Notes: generated by a model from the sequence alone, not told the origin. A stretch of 64,000 nt of DNA from JAMXLO01 sp963799415 (GCA_963799415.1 CAWCXI010000015.1:94274-158273), one strand, 5' to 3'. Positions 45,341 through 54,727 are shown, counted from the first letter of the stretch. A program made the numbers and translations.

Positions 45341-45436
45341 TCCCCCTCCCCTTGCGGGAGGGGGTTGGGGGGAGGGGATGGTGGGAAACGGGCACAGCCC
45401 CCTCCCCCCAACCCCCTCCCGCAAGGAGAGGGGGAG
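45341..45436. repeat. Inverted pair of the GC-rich repeat between imuB and dnaE2
   Basis: Arms CTCCCCTTGCGGGAGGGGG.. (45346-45377) and its near-perfect reverse complement (45399-45430) flank a ~20-base spacer. In the imuB-dnaE2 transcript this forms a very stable hairpin ending about ten bases upstream of the dnaE2 ATG, where it could limit translation or act as attenuator. Confidence 0.8.
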
Positions 45437-45440
45437 TTCT

Positions 45441-45465
45441 CAAATTCAAATTCAAATTCAAACTC
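45441..45465. repeat. AAATTC hexamer microsatellite
   Basis: Four copies (CAAATTCAAATTCAAATTC.. with a final variant AAACTC), next to the inverted repeat and just past the imuB stop. Strikingly AT-rich against a GC-rich background. Confidence 0.75.
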
Positions 45466-45474
45466 AGCCTCCGC

Positions 45475-47004
45475 TCACCCAAACAGCCCGTGCAAATACC
45501 ACCGCGGCGTCCGGTCCTCGGCATGCAGACCGGCACGAAAGATCCAGAACCGGGCACCATCGGAATCCTCCACCCGGTAGTAATCACGGATCAGGTCGGT
45601 CTCTGGCCGCCTGCCGGATCGCTTGCCGCGCCACCATTCGGCGGCGATCCGCTCGGGACCCGCGGCGGCACGCACGCGATGCGACACACCACGCCAGCGA
45701 AACCTGATGGGCGGATCGTCCGGCACCGGAGCGATCACCTCGATCTCTTCCGGCCGATGCAGCAGGCGGATCGGCCGAGGCGCGGCGGGATCGTCCACCC
45801 AGGATGGCCGATTGAGCGGCAGCGGCGGCACGCGCTGCACGGCGCGCTCCGGTATATGGCTCGCAAACGGCACGACACGGAAAACGCGGTCCGAACCGAG
45901 GCGGTTGGTCAGCGTGTCAACCACGCCTGTGAGACGATCGGCCGCGCCCTGAGCAGCGACATCGGCAAGCTGGGCCTGCGCTGACTTCAGTGGCGCCACG
46001 GTCTCGGCCTCCATCGCGATTACCTCGATGCCAAAGCCTGGATCGACGGTGTCCAGCTTCTCGCGCAGCAGCTTGGTCAGATACGCCGGGTCGCGCACCG
46101 GCAGTGCGGTGCTCACTACGATCTGCGGCACGACATCATCGACACGGAAGAACCGCGCGACGATACGCTGAGCGCCTTTCTCCTGCTCCGCCAGACAACG
46201 GCACAATTGTTCGGCCAGCAGCGAAAGCGAGCGCGCCAGGTCCTCCGGCGTGCCGATCGGTTCGGCGAAGGCCAGGCGTTCATGCCACTCGATCGGCGGG
46301 TGCGGCCAATCGATGGCTTCCTCGATCGCGCCCAACGCCTGATCCAGCCGCAGCACCGGCATGGCACCGAACCGAGCAGTGATCTGTGCCCGCGGAATGC
46401 GCAGCAAATCCCGCACCGTGCGCAGGCCAAGCCGGCGCAGTCCTGCCACCGTGCCCGCATCAAGCCGCAGGCTGGTGATGGGCAGATCGGCCAGCGCCGT
46501 CTTTTCCTCCCTCGGCGGCAGAACAACCCGATCCGCCCCGGTGTGTGCCAGCGCCCAGGCAGCCCCGGTGGTGCCGGCAACCGCCGAGCGGCAGGGAATG
46601 GCACTCCGCTCCAATCGGGTAGCGAGGTCCTGCACCAACTCCGCTTCAGTCGCGAACACAGCGGTGCAGCCGGTGATGTCCAGCCATAACCCATCCGGCG
46701 GATCAGCCGCCGCCATCGGCGTGTAGCGCTCGCACCAGGCGGCGAGCCTGCCCAGCGCAGCCTCATCGGCCGCCGGATCGGCATCGAGAGGCACCAGCGT
46801 CGGGCAGACAGCGCGCGCATCGGTCAGCGTCTGCCCGGGCCACAGCCCCTGCGCCTCGCCTGCCTCGCCCACCGCGACAAGATGCCGCACGCCGCGGATG
46901 GTCTCGATAGTGACCAGCGGCCTATCCGGCGAGGCGGAGACGCTGCGGTTCAGGCGCGTGATCGGCCAGTGCGGCAACCACACGGAGAGGATGCGTCGCG
47001 TCAT
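45475..47004 (-). CDS. imuB: ImuB, Y-family polymerase-like protein
   Basis: 509 residues from the ATG at 47004 (MTRRILSVWLPHWPITRL). Y-family fold: CERYTPMAAADPPDGLWLDI, LADLPITSLRLDAGTVAGLR helix-hairpin-helix; the C-terminal tail holds the DnaE2 and sliding-clamp contacts in characterised ImuB. Catalytic acidic residues of active Y-family enzymes are not evident at the usual places, as known for this inactive adaptor. It overlaps the end of imuA by 83 bases. Confidence 0.88.
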   Translation of the reverse strand: MTRRILSVWLPHWPITRLNRSVSASPDRPLVTIETIRGVRHLVAVGEAGEAQGLWPGQTLTDARAVCPTLVPLDADPAADEAALGRLAAWCERYTPMAAADPPDGLWLDITGCTAVFATEAELVQDLATRLERSAIPCRSAVAGTTGAAWALAHTGADRVVLPPREEKTALADLPITSLRLDAGTVAGLRRLGLRTVRDLLRIPRAQITARFGAMPVLRLDQALGAIEEAIDWPHPPIEWHERLAFAEPIGTPEDLARSLSLLAEQLCRCLAEQEKGAQRIVARFFRVDDVVPQIVVSTALPVRDPAYLTKLLREKLDTVDPGFGIEVIAMEAETVAPLKSAQAQLADVAAQGAADRLTGVVDTLTNRLGSDRVFRVVPFASHIPERAVQRVPPLPLNRPSWVDDPAAPRPIRLLHRPEEIEVIAPVPDDPPIRFRWRGVSHRVRAAAGPERIAAEWWRGKRSGRRPETDLIRDYYRVEDSDGARFWIFRAGLHAEDRTPRWYLHGLFG

Positions 47005-47748
47005 CCGATGCCTCCATGATCCATTCCCCTGGCCGGCCACCGCGTGCATGCGTCAGCGCCACGTGCCAGCGCGGCAGTCCCGGTTCTTTTCCGTCCTTCG
47101 CGCTGGGCAGCGGCGTGAGATGCCAGCGGGTGACAGCGACGCTGGCCTCTCGGTCTGCGGTCCTGTGGCCATGTGGCCAACGGCGCAGCACGAAGCCGGT
47201 CGAGCCATGGCGCAGGCAGGCAAGCTGCAGTCGGCGCGAAGCGGTGCGGTCGAGCTGTGCCACCTCGCCCACCACCGCAGCCGCGACACCCTCCCGCAGC
47301 GTCACCTCCATGGCGGCGAGCGTGTCGACATCCTTGGCAGGACGCACCAGCACCAACCGGTTGGGATCGAAGCCATAGGGCAGCAGACCAGGCGGATGCA
47401 GGTCGCTCTCAGGGGCGATCCAGAACACCGGCCGGGTGGGGACGATACGAGCCAGCAGAGCGGCGATAAACGCCGTGGGCAGCGCGGCGGTCTCCGCATC
47501 CAGCCCCGCCGCGCCGATCTCGTGCAACTGGCCCAGCGCGAGGCCTCCGCCCAGGCAGCCATCCACCCGAGGATCGCCGAACGACAAGAGAGCCCCGGGC
47601 GTCTTTCCGGCCCCCTGAGCAAGCCAGCCAGATGAGGCGGCAAGGCTTTCGGCCGGCTCAACCTGCCCAGCCGGACCGAGCCCTCGGCCTTGGAGACAGT
47701 CGGGGATTCGTCAGCAGGACGTTCCGGGCTGCAAGATGATGGGCGCAT
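46922..47748 (-). CDS. imuA: ImuA, RecA-like mutasome protein (frameshifted N-terminus)
   Basis: RecA/SulA-like partner of ImuB and DnaE2. The main frame (LSFGDPRVDGCLGGGLALGQ to QRLRLAG) is clear; the expected N-terminal PHLAGLLRGPE segment is in another frame from an ATG at 47748, so one base appears missing in the GGGG run near 47605. With a TTG at 47587 the protein would be only 221 residues. The start lies ten bases from the NUDIX stop. No LexA box (GTTC-N7-GTTC) was found upstream. Confidence 0.78.
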
Positions 47749-47758
47749 GGCTGTGTTC

Positions 47759-48571
47759 CTATTTGTTCCCAGCCAGCGCCCAGAGTTCGACGATTCGAAT
47801 TCGGACTCCCAATTCGCCAGTCCGGCACGAATTAGGAACTCGCGCGCCGGCGGCACCAGCCGCCTCCCCAATTTCCGCCAGAAAGGCCGGCAAGCCGGTC
47901 CTCCGGCATCACCAGGATCTGCTCGTATTCACCATTTCCATGCGCCCGATGTGCCGCCAGCACCGCCTTGGCGCTCAGCTTCGTGACCAGCGCCAGGCCG
48001 AGATCCGAAACGTGACTGTCGGGATGCTCGACGACGCAAAGCGGCTGCGGTCTCCCTCCACCATATCGGCAGAAAGCCCCAGCTCCTCCCGCAATTCACT
48101 CAGCAACTGGCGCCGAAGATCGGCAGTGCCATCCGCGCCCACCGCAGCCGCATCCACGCTGCCGGCCGGCGGCAATTGCCACATGCCAGCCTGGTAGATC
48201 GCCGCCCGATGCCGCCGCCCCACCACCACGCCGTCCGCACAACGCAACACCCCACACACCGCGAGCGGCCGCACGCCCAGTTCGGCAAACAGCACGGGTC
48301 GCTCCATCTGTGCGACGATGCGGCGGAACTCGGTCAGATGGCCGGTGATCAGGTGCGGCGTGATCGCGTCGGCGCTGAACACCCGGCCATTGAACAGCCT
48401 CCCTGCCCCGCCGGCAGCCACCCGCTGGCAAGCCACCTGCCACAGGCGTTCCACTTCCTGGTCCACGGCGCTCGGCAGCTCCGGCATCGCGCGCTCAACC
48501 CGCACCACGACGTCCGCCGCCACCTCATGCACGACAAATCCGTCCACCGCCTTTCCTTCCCGCGCCGGCAT
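47759..48571 (-). pseudogene. NUDIX hydrolase family protein (two frameshifts)
   Basis: N-terminal ~175 residues (MPAREGKAVDGFVVHEVA..) end with a Nudix-type segment MWQLPPAGSVDAAA..LLSELREELGL, where the spacing of the box is wider than the consensus. The frame then breaks near 48030 (one base missing) and again near 47890 (one extra base); the rebuilt tail contains PLCVVEHPDSHVSDLGLALV and FLAEIGEAAGAAGARVP. It may hydrolyse a nucleoside diphosphate derivative. Either decayed or mis-sequenced. Confidence 0.6.
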
Positions 48572-48610
48572 CCCGATAGTAAGGCCGGATCAGCCGAAGG
48601 AAGCAGGGCG

Positions 48611-49109
48611 ATGAGCCACCACGACCATCATCACGAACCGCCGGCACCAGGCACCGTGGACTGGCGGCACAACGGCGTTCGCGTGATCAAGGGCAACCAG
48701 CTCGATCACCAACACCGCGCAGACGCCCGGCATGAACCGCGCCGCCGCGATCAACGCCGCCCGCGTCGGCGCGCAGAAGATCTGGGCCGGCACCGTCAGC
48801 ATCCATGCCAACGCCAAGACCGGCGCCCACCACCACGGCGCGCTGGAAAGCGTGATCTACGTGGTGCGCGGCAAGGCCCGCATGCGCTGGGGCGAGCATC
48901 TGGAGTTCGTCGCCGAGGCCGATGCGGGCGACTTCATCTTCGTCCCGCCCTACGTGCCGCACCAGGAGATCAACGCCAGCTCCGACGAGACGCTGGAATG
49001 CGTGCTGGTGCGCAGCGACAACGAGGCCGTGGTGGTCAATCTGGACATCGAGCCGGTGGAGAAGCCCGAGGCGGTCTACTGGGTCGACCCCATCCACAAG
49101 CATCCCTAG
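48611..49109 (+). CDS. Cupin domain protein (frameshifted)
   Basis: Small metal-binding beta barrel. The His-rich start MSHHDHHHEPPAPG is in one frame and the cupin core in the next (TAQTPGMNRAAAINAARVG, then KTGAHHHGALESVIYVVRGK with metal-binding HHH/E, and VPPYVPHQEIN with the distal His), implying one extra base near 48703. About 165 residues in total. Substrate unknown. Confidence 0.75.
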
Positions 49110-49113
49110 TCGT

Positions 49114-49797
49114 TCACATCACCCGCTTTTCGTAGACCATGGTGATCGCCCGCCCGTCCCACACATAGCAAAGATGCCGTTCCTGCCTCGGATTGGTCAG
49201 GCAACGCGGCCTGAACACCGCGGCACAGATGCCGCCGATATGCCGGACGCTGTCATAGACGATACCGGACGAACCCTCGGCGCGAAGCCGGCCCGCCAAT
49301 GCCTGACCCGCAGCATAGTTGTCCGGATGGTAGACCAGCGGCAGTGCCGCTTGGTTGCCGCTTATGTCGTGCAGCTCCCCATCCAGGTCCACGGCATAGA
49401 CGCGCATGTCCAGTTCCATGCGTGGTTGACCGGTCGCCTGCATGAAGCGCTCACGGTGATACCTCGTTTCAGTGATCGCCGTGTGCAGGGTCGCACCGGC
49501 ATAGAACACGCCGTAGCCGCCGTCGCTGAAGCGGCTGCCGTCCGGGTTCGGATGAGTGAACGCCGCCATGATGACCGAGCTGCCGGGTCCACTGGCGCGT
49601 TCCTCGACCGGGACAAGTGCTATGTCTCCCACTTCGTCCCTGATCCGATCGTTTGTCAGGGATTCCAGCGCGATCAGCGCATCCCAATCGGCCGGATCTG
49701 CGATCCGCTCAAACAGGTCGATCGGCGGAAATCTGCTCGGAACGATGCGCCAGCAGGGCTGCCAGACGACATGCCGTTTGTCGATCGTTACGCCCAT
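49114..49797 (-). CDS. RES domain toxin
   Basis: 227 residues with RES-domain character: WRIVPSRFPPIDLF near the start, GGYGVFYAGATLHTAITETRYH (shown in part; Arg/Tyr/Glu active-site cluster) and EGSSGIVYDSVRHIGG near the end. Characterised RES toxins degrade NAD+ and stop growth. The 5' end overlaps the antitoxin gene by ten bases. Convergent with the cupin gene. Confidence 0.85.
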   Translation of the reverse strand: MGVTIDKRHVVWQPCWRIVPSRFPPIDLFERIADPADWDALIALESLTNDRIRDEVGDIALVPVEERASGPGSSVIMAAFTHPNPDGSRFSDGGYGVFYAGATLHTAITETRYHRERFMQATGQPRMELDMRVYAVDLDGELHDISGNQAALPLVYHPDNYAAGQALAGRLRAEGSSGIVYDSVRHIGGICAAVFRPRCLTNPRQERHLCYVWDGRAITMVYEKRVM

Positions 49798-50189
49798 CCG
49801 CCCCGCTGCGCGTCGAGATAGCGGCGGACGACGAACAGGTCGGCGACATGGCCGGACAGCATCCGCTCCAAGGCAGATCGGCCGCCAAACACTGGCGCCT
49901 GATTGGGCCGCCGTACCCAGGCGTCCGCGGCGTGAGGGTCAGGCAGGAGAATTTGCAGAGCCTTGTAGATTCCCAGGAGATAGGAAATTCGCTCCAGAGT
50001 ATCCTTTGGCAACTCGACATCGGCGTTCTTCTTCCATTTGAAGAAGGTGGACCGCGCGGTGACCCCGAGCAGGGTCATCTGCTCCGCGATGCTAAGCTGC
50101 CAAAGTTCGGCAATCCGGAAAAACGCCCGCAACGCAGGCGGTGAGAGTACCTTCCTGGATCCCTCTTGTGGTTCCACAGCCGAGATCAT
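49788..50189 (-). CDS. Xre/MbcA/ParS-type antitoxin of the RES toxin
   Basis: 133 residues: an N-terminal helix-turn-helix (IAEQMTLLGVTARSTFFKWK) and the C-terminal DUF2384/MbcA toxin-binding domain (LPDPHAADAWVRRPNQAPVF, ALERMLSG). Encoded upstream of the toxin with overlap, as in other Res-Xre pairs. Expected to repress its own operon and block the RES active site. Confidence 0.85.
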   Translation of the reverse strand: MISAVEPQEGSRKVLSPPALRAFFRIAELWQLSIAEQMTLLGVTARSTFFKWKKNADVELPKDTLERISYLLGIYKALQILLPDPHAADAWVRRPNQAPVFGGRSALERMLSGHVADLFVVRRYLDAQRGGWA

Positions 50190-50231
50190 GATGCATATTT
50201 GGACTTGAGGAACGATTTGTCCAGCATTGGA

Positions 50232-50681
50232 CTACGTTTCTCCGCCGCGCCCATTCAATGCTGACACGATCAGGGCGATTCCCTGGGCGTGCCAGCGCTG
50301 CACTGCCTTGTGATCGGCACCAATCGCGACGGCCAGCCGGCGCCATGGGTAGAGATTGCGCTCGGTAATCGGATGAACCAAGGCCCGGGCGCCGACGATC
50401 CGCCGCAGCACGTAGCGGTCCACCGGAATCAGCGGGATCCACCCCATCGCCTCGTCCATACGGGTAATCCGCGCAGCCGGCGGAATCGGCGGACGGATGG
50501 TCTTCGAGGTCCAGCCATAGCTTTCGACCGCAGTTCGTACGATCTCGAGTGACGAACTGCGCAGCCTGGTCGACCAGCCTGAACCTGGCAGAGCAAGCAG
50601 CGTCGCGCCTGCCTCTTCCAGCCGCTGAATCACCGATTCGGCGTCGAATGGCCGCGCTTCCGCGTCGCGGGCCTCGCTCAT
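50232..50681 (-). CDS. DUF6362-like phage-associated protein
   Basis: 149 residues, beginning MSEARDAEARPFDAESVIQR; contains IPVDRYVLRRIVGARAL and a C-terminal helix-turn-helix-like WRRLAVAIGADHKAVQRWHA. Proteins of this type (I believe DUF6362) occur in alphaproteobacterial phages next to small HTH proteins. Possibly DNA-binding. Encoded 22 bases after the GcrA-like gene. Confidence 0.55.
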   Translation of the reverse strand: MSEARDAEARPFDAESVIQRLEEAGATLLALPGSGWSTRLRSSSLEIVRTAVESYGWTSKTIRPPIPPAARITRMDEAMGWIPLIPVDRYVLRRIVGARALVHPITERNLYPWRRLAVAIGADHKAVQRWHAQGIALIVSALNGRGGET

Positions 50682-50703
50682 TGGTCGAGTTCCTTGGGCT
50701 GCG

Positions 50704-50994
50704 TCACCGCGGAAACACCGGTAACGGGTATGGCGTGTTCTCCAGCACGGTGCCCGCGGTGATCACGCCCCAGCTTCGCGGATGCCCTGCCGGTAGCGGA
50801 TCACGCGACGGATCCTCTGGTGGTGGCACGAATTCGCGCGGCGGCGGCCGCGCTCCGATGCGGCGACCACGCTCGATGACGGACCAACGGTTGAAGCCAA
50901 GGATGGCAGCGATCGTGTCCCAGCACGCGCCTTCTCGCCTCAGACGCCTGATCTGCGTGTCCTGCGCCTCGGTCCAGACAAGCTTCTTTGGCAT
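50704..50994 (-). CDS. GcrA-like / HTH DNA-binding protein
   Basis: 96 residues from the ATG at 50994, chosen because GGAGG lies just upstream. The N-terminus MPKKLVWTEAQDTQIRRLRR followed by WDTIAAILGFNRWSVIERGR matches the GcrA-type helix-turn-helix; the rest is Pro-rich. GcrA proteins modulate sigma-70 promoters, often at methylated sites. Divergent from the XRE gene. Confidence 0.65.
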   Translation of the reverse strand: MPKKLVWTEAQDTQIRRLRREGACWDTIAAILGFNRWSVIERGRRIGARPPPREFVPPPEDPSRDPLPAGHPRSWGVITAGTVLENTPYPLPVFPR

Positions 50995-51026
50995 GCCACC
51001 TCCGAACAAAGCAGGAACCATGGCAA

Positions 51027-51085
51027 GTTAGTAAAACAGTCTGCATTATGTCAATATAAATAACAGATAGCGCCGTTAGCAAAAC
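51027..51085. promoter_or_regulatory. Direct-repeat operator candidate (GTTAGYAAAAC x2)
   Basis: GTTAGTAAAAC (51027-51037) and GTTAGCAAAAC (51075-51085), 48 bases apart in an unusually AT-rich intergenic region between the divergent GcrA-like and XRE genes. Likely operator sites for the XRE protein and location of both promoters. Confidence 0.5.
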
Positions 51086-51102
51086 TGACGTAGGCTGCCG
51101 CG

Positions 51103-51444
51103 ATGACGAATCCGCAGGATATCGGCGCCCGTATTCGCGCTTCGCGCGAAGACCAGGGCTGGACGCAGGATCAGTTGGCCGCTGCAGTCGGCGTGTCGCG
51201 CAGCGCGGTCGCGCAATGGGAAACCGGACGCGCCGGTCAGGTCACGACGAACCTGACGCGGGTCGCGGGGGCACTGGGCATCGGCGTTGAATATCTGATG
51301 TATGGCCGCGACCCGCGAGCCGCCGGGCAGGCCTACAGCGGCGACGAACTTGCAATGCTGCGGCTGTACCGCGAGTGCGTGTCGGAAGACCGCCAGCTTC
51401 TGCTGCGCACCGCCCGTCGGCTGGCGAAGTCCGCCGCTAAGTAG
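51103..51444 (+). CDS. XRE family transcriptional regulator
   Basis: 113 residues with a lambda-repressor-like HTH at the N-terminus (IGARIRASREDQGWTQDQLA, VSRSAVAQWETGRA), then a helical tail. Phage-repressor-like in size and in divergent orientation to a GcrA-like gene, so it may be the control switch of an old prophage. Its stop overlaps the convergent Pta-like gene by eight bases. Confidence 0.8.
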   Translation: MTNPQDIGARIRASREDQGWTQDQLAAAVGVSRSAVAQWETGRAGQVTTNLTRVAGALGIGVEYLMYGRDPRAAGQAYSGDELAMLRLYRECVSEDRQLLLRTARRLAKSAAK

Positions 51445-52405
51445 CCGCCGTCCGCGTCAGCCGCGCCGCCGCCACCATCGAGGCGATCGCGCAAGACGCC
51501 TGCCGCGCCAATAGAGAGTCCGCCCGGCTGGTCAGAATGATCGGCACCCGCGCGCCGAGGACGATACCCGCCGTATCGGCACCGGCAAGGAATGACAGGC
51601 TCTTGGCCAGCATGTTGCCCGCCTCGAGGTCAGGGACCACCAACAGATTGGCCCTGCCCGCGACCGGCGAGACAATGTGTTTGATCGCAGCCGCCTCGGG
51701 ACAGATCGCATTGTCGAGCGCCAGCGGGCCATCCAACACCGCGCCGGTGATCTGTCCGCGATCCGCCATCTTGCACAGCGCCGCTGCCTCGATCGTTGAC
51801 AGAATTTTAGGATTGACCGTTTCCATCGCCGACAGGATCGCGACACGGACTTCCGGATAGCCAACGGCGTGCGCCAGGTCGATGGCGTTCTGCACGATAT
51901 CGATCTTGTCTTCCAGCGTCGGCGCGATGTTCACCGCGGCATCGGTGATGATCAGCGGGTCGAGATGACCGGGGACGTCCATGACAAAGCAATGGCTGAT
52001 CCGCCGCTCGGTGCGGATGCCGGTATCTCTGGCCACCACCGCGGCCATCAGCTCATCGGTATGCAGGCTGCCCTTCATAAGCGCGCCGGCCTTGGCTTCC
52101 CGCACCAGGGCGACCGCCTTCGCCGCCGAATCGTGGCTATGCGCGGACTCGACGATCGGCAGATCGGTGATGTCGATGCCATAGCGTGCCGCCACGTCGC
52201 GAATGCGCGCCGGCGGACCCACCAGGATCGGCTCGATCAGACCCAGCTTGCGTGCCTCGACAGCACCCCCGAGCGACACTTCATCACAGGGATGCGCAAC
52301 TGCTGTCGTAACCGGCGGCAGCTTCTTCGCCGCCTCGATCAGGCGCAGATACTTGTCGTGCGCGCGCCGACGAACATGCGGGGAGCGGGAATCCTGACGG
52401 TCCAT
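51437..52405 (-). CDS. Phosphate acetyl/butyryltransferase family protein
   Basis: 322 residues from the ATG at 52405 (MDRQDSRSPHVRRR). Pta/Ptb fold: KAGALMKGSLHTDELMAAVV, HCFVMDVPGHLDPLIITDAA and ANLLVVPDLEAGNMLAKSL. Transfers acyl groups between CoA and phosphate; in proteobacteria this short form often partners acetate kinase or PHB metabolism genes, none of which are adjacent. Confidence 0.85.
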   Translation of the reverse strand: MDRQDSRSPHVRRRAHDKYLRLIEAAKKLPPVTTAVAHPCDEVSLGGAVEARKLGLIEPILVGPPARIRDVAARYGIDITDLPIVESAHSHDSAAKAVALVREAKAGALMKGSLHTDELMAAVVARDTGIRTERRISHCFVMDVPGHLDPLIITDAAVNIAPTLEDKIDIVQNAIDLAHAVGYPEVRVAILSAMETVNPKILSTIEAAALCKMADRGQITGAVLDGPLALDNAICPEAAAIKHIVSPVAGRANLLVVPDLEAGNMLAKSLSFLAGADTAGIVLGARVPIILTSRADSLLARQASCAIASMVAAARLTRTAAT

Positions 52406-52523
52406 GTACGTAGCATTATGTTGTATTACGGCGCCCGGCGCATTGACCTGGATCAACCAGATCCAGGCGTCAATTCAGTGTAGGATGAGCAGTTCGCTTG
52501 TAGGTCTCCAAAGGAATTAACGG

Positions 52524-53153
52524 ATGCGCCGCATCATCACCCGCGTCATTCCCACGGCCGCGCTCGCATTGAGCGCCTGTGCTGTTGCACCGCCAGCTGG
52601 CCCATCGGTGATGGCGCTCCCAGGCCAGGGCAAGAGTTTCGAGGCCTTCCAACAGGATGATGTCGGTTGCCGGCAATACGCGTCACAGCAAACCGGCGGA
52701 GCTTCGCCTGGAGTGGCGGCCACCAACAGCGCGGTAGGCAGCGCGGTCGTAGGCACTGCCCTAGGTGCCGCTGCGGGTGCCGCGATCGGCTCCGTGGGCG
52801 GCGCGGCGGGCGCCGGCGCGGCCATCGGCGGCGCAACCGGACTGCTGGCCGGCAGCGCCATCGGCGCCAACAATGCCGCCGCCGCGTACGGCGGCGTCCA
52901 ACAGGCCTACGATGTCAACTACACACAGTGCATGGTCGCACGCGGAAATAGCGTGCAGGCACCGCCCACCGGTTATGCCGCCTACCCCTACCCGTACCCC
53001 GCCTATCCATACGGCTACGCGTATCCAGGCTTCTACGGAGCACCGTACTTCGCTCCGTCAGTCGTCGTCGGGTTTGGCGGCGGTTGGGGCTGGGGCGGAG
53101 GTGGCTGGCGTGGTGGCGGCTGGGGTTGGCGCGGTGGTGGATGGCGCCGCTGA
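52524..53153 (+). CDS. Glycine-zipper lipoprotein
   Basis: 209 residues: signal peptide with lipobox (AALALSACAVAPP), a glycine-zipper (GAAAGAAIGSVGGAAGAGAA, ~residues 90-125) that could insert in the outer membrane, and a Tyr/Pro then Gly/Trp-rich tail (YPYPYPAYPYGYAYPG; GWGWGGGGWRGGG). Exported cell-envelope protein of unknown function. Confidence 0.75.
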   Translation: MRRIITRVIPTAALALSACAVAPPAGPSVMALPGQGKSFEAFQQDDVGCRQYASQQTGGASPGVAATNSAVGSAVVGTALGAAAGAAIGSVGGAAGAGAAIGGATGLLAGSAIGANNAAAAYGGVQQAYDVNYTQCMVARGNSVQAPPTGYAAYPYPYPAYPYGYAYPGFYGAPYFAPSVVVGFGGGWGWGGGGWRGGGWGWRGGGWRR

Positions 53154-53189
53154 CCCTGTCACCGGCGGCTCAGGGTGGCCGCGGTCAAA

Positions 53190-53811
53190 TCACGACATCA
53201 GCCGACTCAGATCGGCCGCGATCTTCGCACCGTCCTCGTCCGCCTGAATCGGTGCGATAAATTTGCCGTCAGGCCCCATCAGGTACAGCACAGAGCTATG
53301 GTCCATCGCGTAGTCGTTCGGTCCAGAACCGGTACGATGCTCGGCGTAGTAAACCCGATATTCCCGCGCCACATCGGCGATCTGCTCCTGTGAGCCAGTC
53401 AGTCCGATCAGCCGTGGCGTGAAGGAAGCAGTGTATTGCTTCATCACAGCAGTTGTGTCGCGCTTTGGATCGACCGTGATGAAGATCGGTTGCAGTCGGT
53501 CGGCCTTGGCGCCCAGTCGGTCCAGCGCGTCGGCCACATCATTGAGCGTGGTGGGACAGACATCCGGGCAGTAGGTATATCCGAAGTAAACCAGCATGTA
53601 CTTGCCACGGAAATCGCGGTCGCTGAACTCGTTTCCCGTTGCCGTCCTCCAGCGCAAACGGACCGCCGACCAACGACGCCGTCCCGCCTTGGCTCAACCA
53701 GAGGAACGCGCCGGTGCCCAGAATCAGCACCGCAACCACCAGTCCAATGATGCCATAGATAAACGCGGCCGGTCGGGTCGCGCGCGGCGGAGGGTCAATT
53801 GAGGCGGTCAT
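53190..53811 (-). CDS. SCO1/SenC copper chaperone (frameshifted)
   Basis: Delivers copper to the CuA site of cytochrome oxidase. N-terminal membrane anchor (AFIYGIIGLVVAVLILGTGA) and the thioredoxin fold with CPDVC copper ligands and the distal His in AMDHSSVLYL. The anchor and the fold are in adjacent frames: one extra A near 53633 (GGGAAACGAG). ATG at 53811. Otherwise normal length (~207). Confidence 0.85.
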
Positions 53812-53908
53812 GGCGGGCCGGACCCTAAACCAGTCCCTCCGCGCCAGGTAGTCCCAAGCCCGGCAGCGGACGAATGCCAAATATGCGCGATCGTGCACCG
53901 CAGGGACA

Positions 53909-54727
53909 TCACGTTGCCGCGCCTGTCACGAACCGCAGAGCGACGCCGCCCGCGTGAGCCGGATCGATCAGTACGCCGCCGTTGAGCAAACGGTGCGCAA
54001 TGCCACGTTCCCCCAACAGACGTTTGATAGCCGCATTTCCGTCGGATGTGCGCACACTCAGCCCGACGATGCACGGCACGACAGACGCGTCGCCATCGAC
54101 GGCCCGCAACCGCACGCGGCCATGCATCAGATCGAGCGCGAATCCTCCGTCCGGATCTGGCACCACCGCGCATCCCACCAGCCGTGAAAAGCGCGCGGCA
54201 GTCTCCGCCGGCTCCGCGACGACGATCACCACCTCGTCCAGCGCCTCGGCACCGTTCGCATGCATCAGGAAACGCTCCTGCCACAGCAACTCCGGCGTCA
54301 GGTGATGTACAAGGTTTATGCGACCTTCCGGTTGCTCGGGGGTCTGGATTAGCGCAAATCGCGCCCGCCCAGCGGCAGGATGCGTGTCGTCGATCACCCG
54401 ACTCAACTGACTGATGCCGGCAACATCAATACCGGCGCCACGCAATCTCGTGAGTGCGGATTGCGGATCATCGATGGAGAACGCCATGATGTGGATACCC
54501 GCATAGCGCTCCAGGAACCGATCGAGAGTGGCACTCTTCGCCGTTGGATCGACCACCGCGAGCAGCTCGATGTATGACCGTCGCAGCATGGCGCAACGGT
54601 TGCCAATCCGCCCATCTTCCTGACGGGCAAGCAGTGTCAGCGTAAACCCCAGCTGCTCGTACTGTTCTGCCAGCACATGGAGATCGTCAGTGACGACCCC
54701 GACGTGATCCAGTGCGATGCTGCTCAC
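53909..54727 (-). CDS. VOC superfamily protein (glyoxalase-like)
   Basis: 272 residues from a GTG at 54727, which overlaps the GST stop (GTGA). Two paired beta-alpha-beta-beta-beta units: SSIALDHVGVVTDDLHVLAE at the start and a GLSVRTSDGNAA unit near the end. Resembles the glyoxalase-like-domain proteins with a DUF1338-free two-module layout; metal ligands H/E present in the first unit (LDHVGV, SYIELLAV). Substrate unknown. Confidence 0.75.
   Translation of the reverse strand: MSSIALDHVGVVTDDLHVLAEQYEQLGFTLTLLARQEDGRIGNRCAMLRRSYIELLAVVDPTAKSATLDRFLERYAGIHIMAFSIDDPQSALTRLRGAGIDVAGISQLSRVIDDTHPAAGRARFALIQTPEQPEGRINLVHHLTPELLWQERFLMHANGAEALDEVVIVVAEPAETAARFSRLVGCAVVPDPDGGFALDLMHGRVRLRAVDGDASVVPCIVGLSVRTSDGNAAIKRLLGERGIAHRLLNGGVLIDPAHAGGVALRFVTGAAT

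Noticed and set aside
47748..47900. LexA box upstream of imuA
   Set aside because: Several GTTC and GAATTC tetramers occur, but no GTTC-N7-GTTC pair with correct spacing was found.
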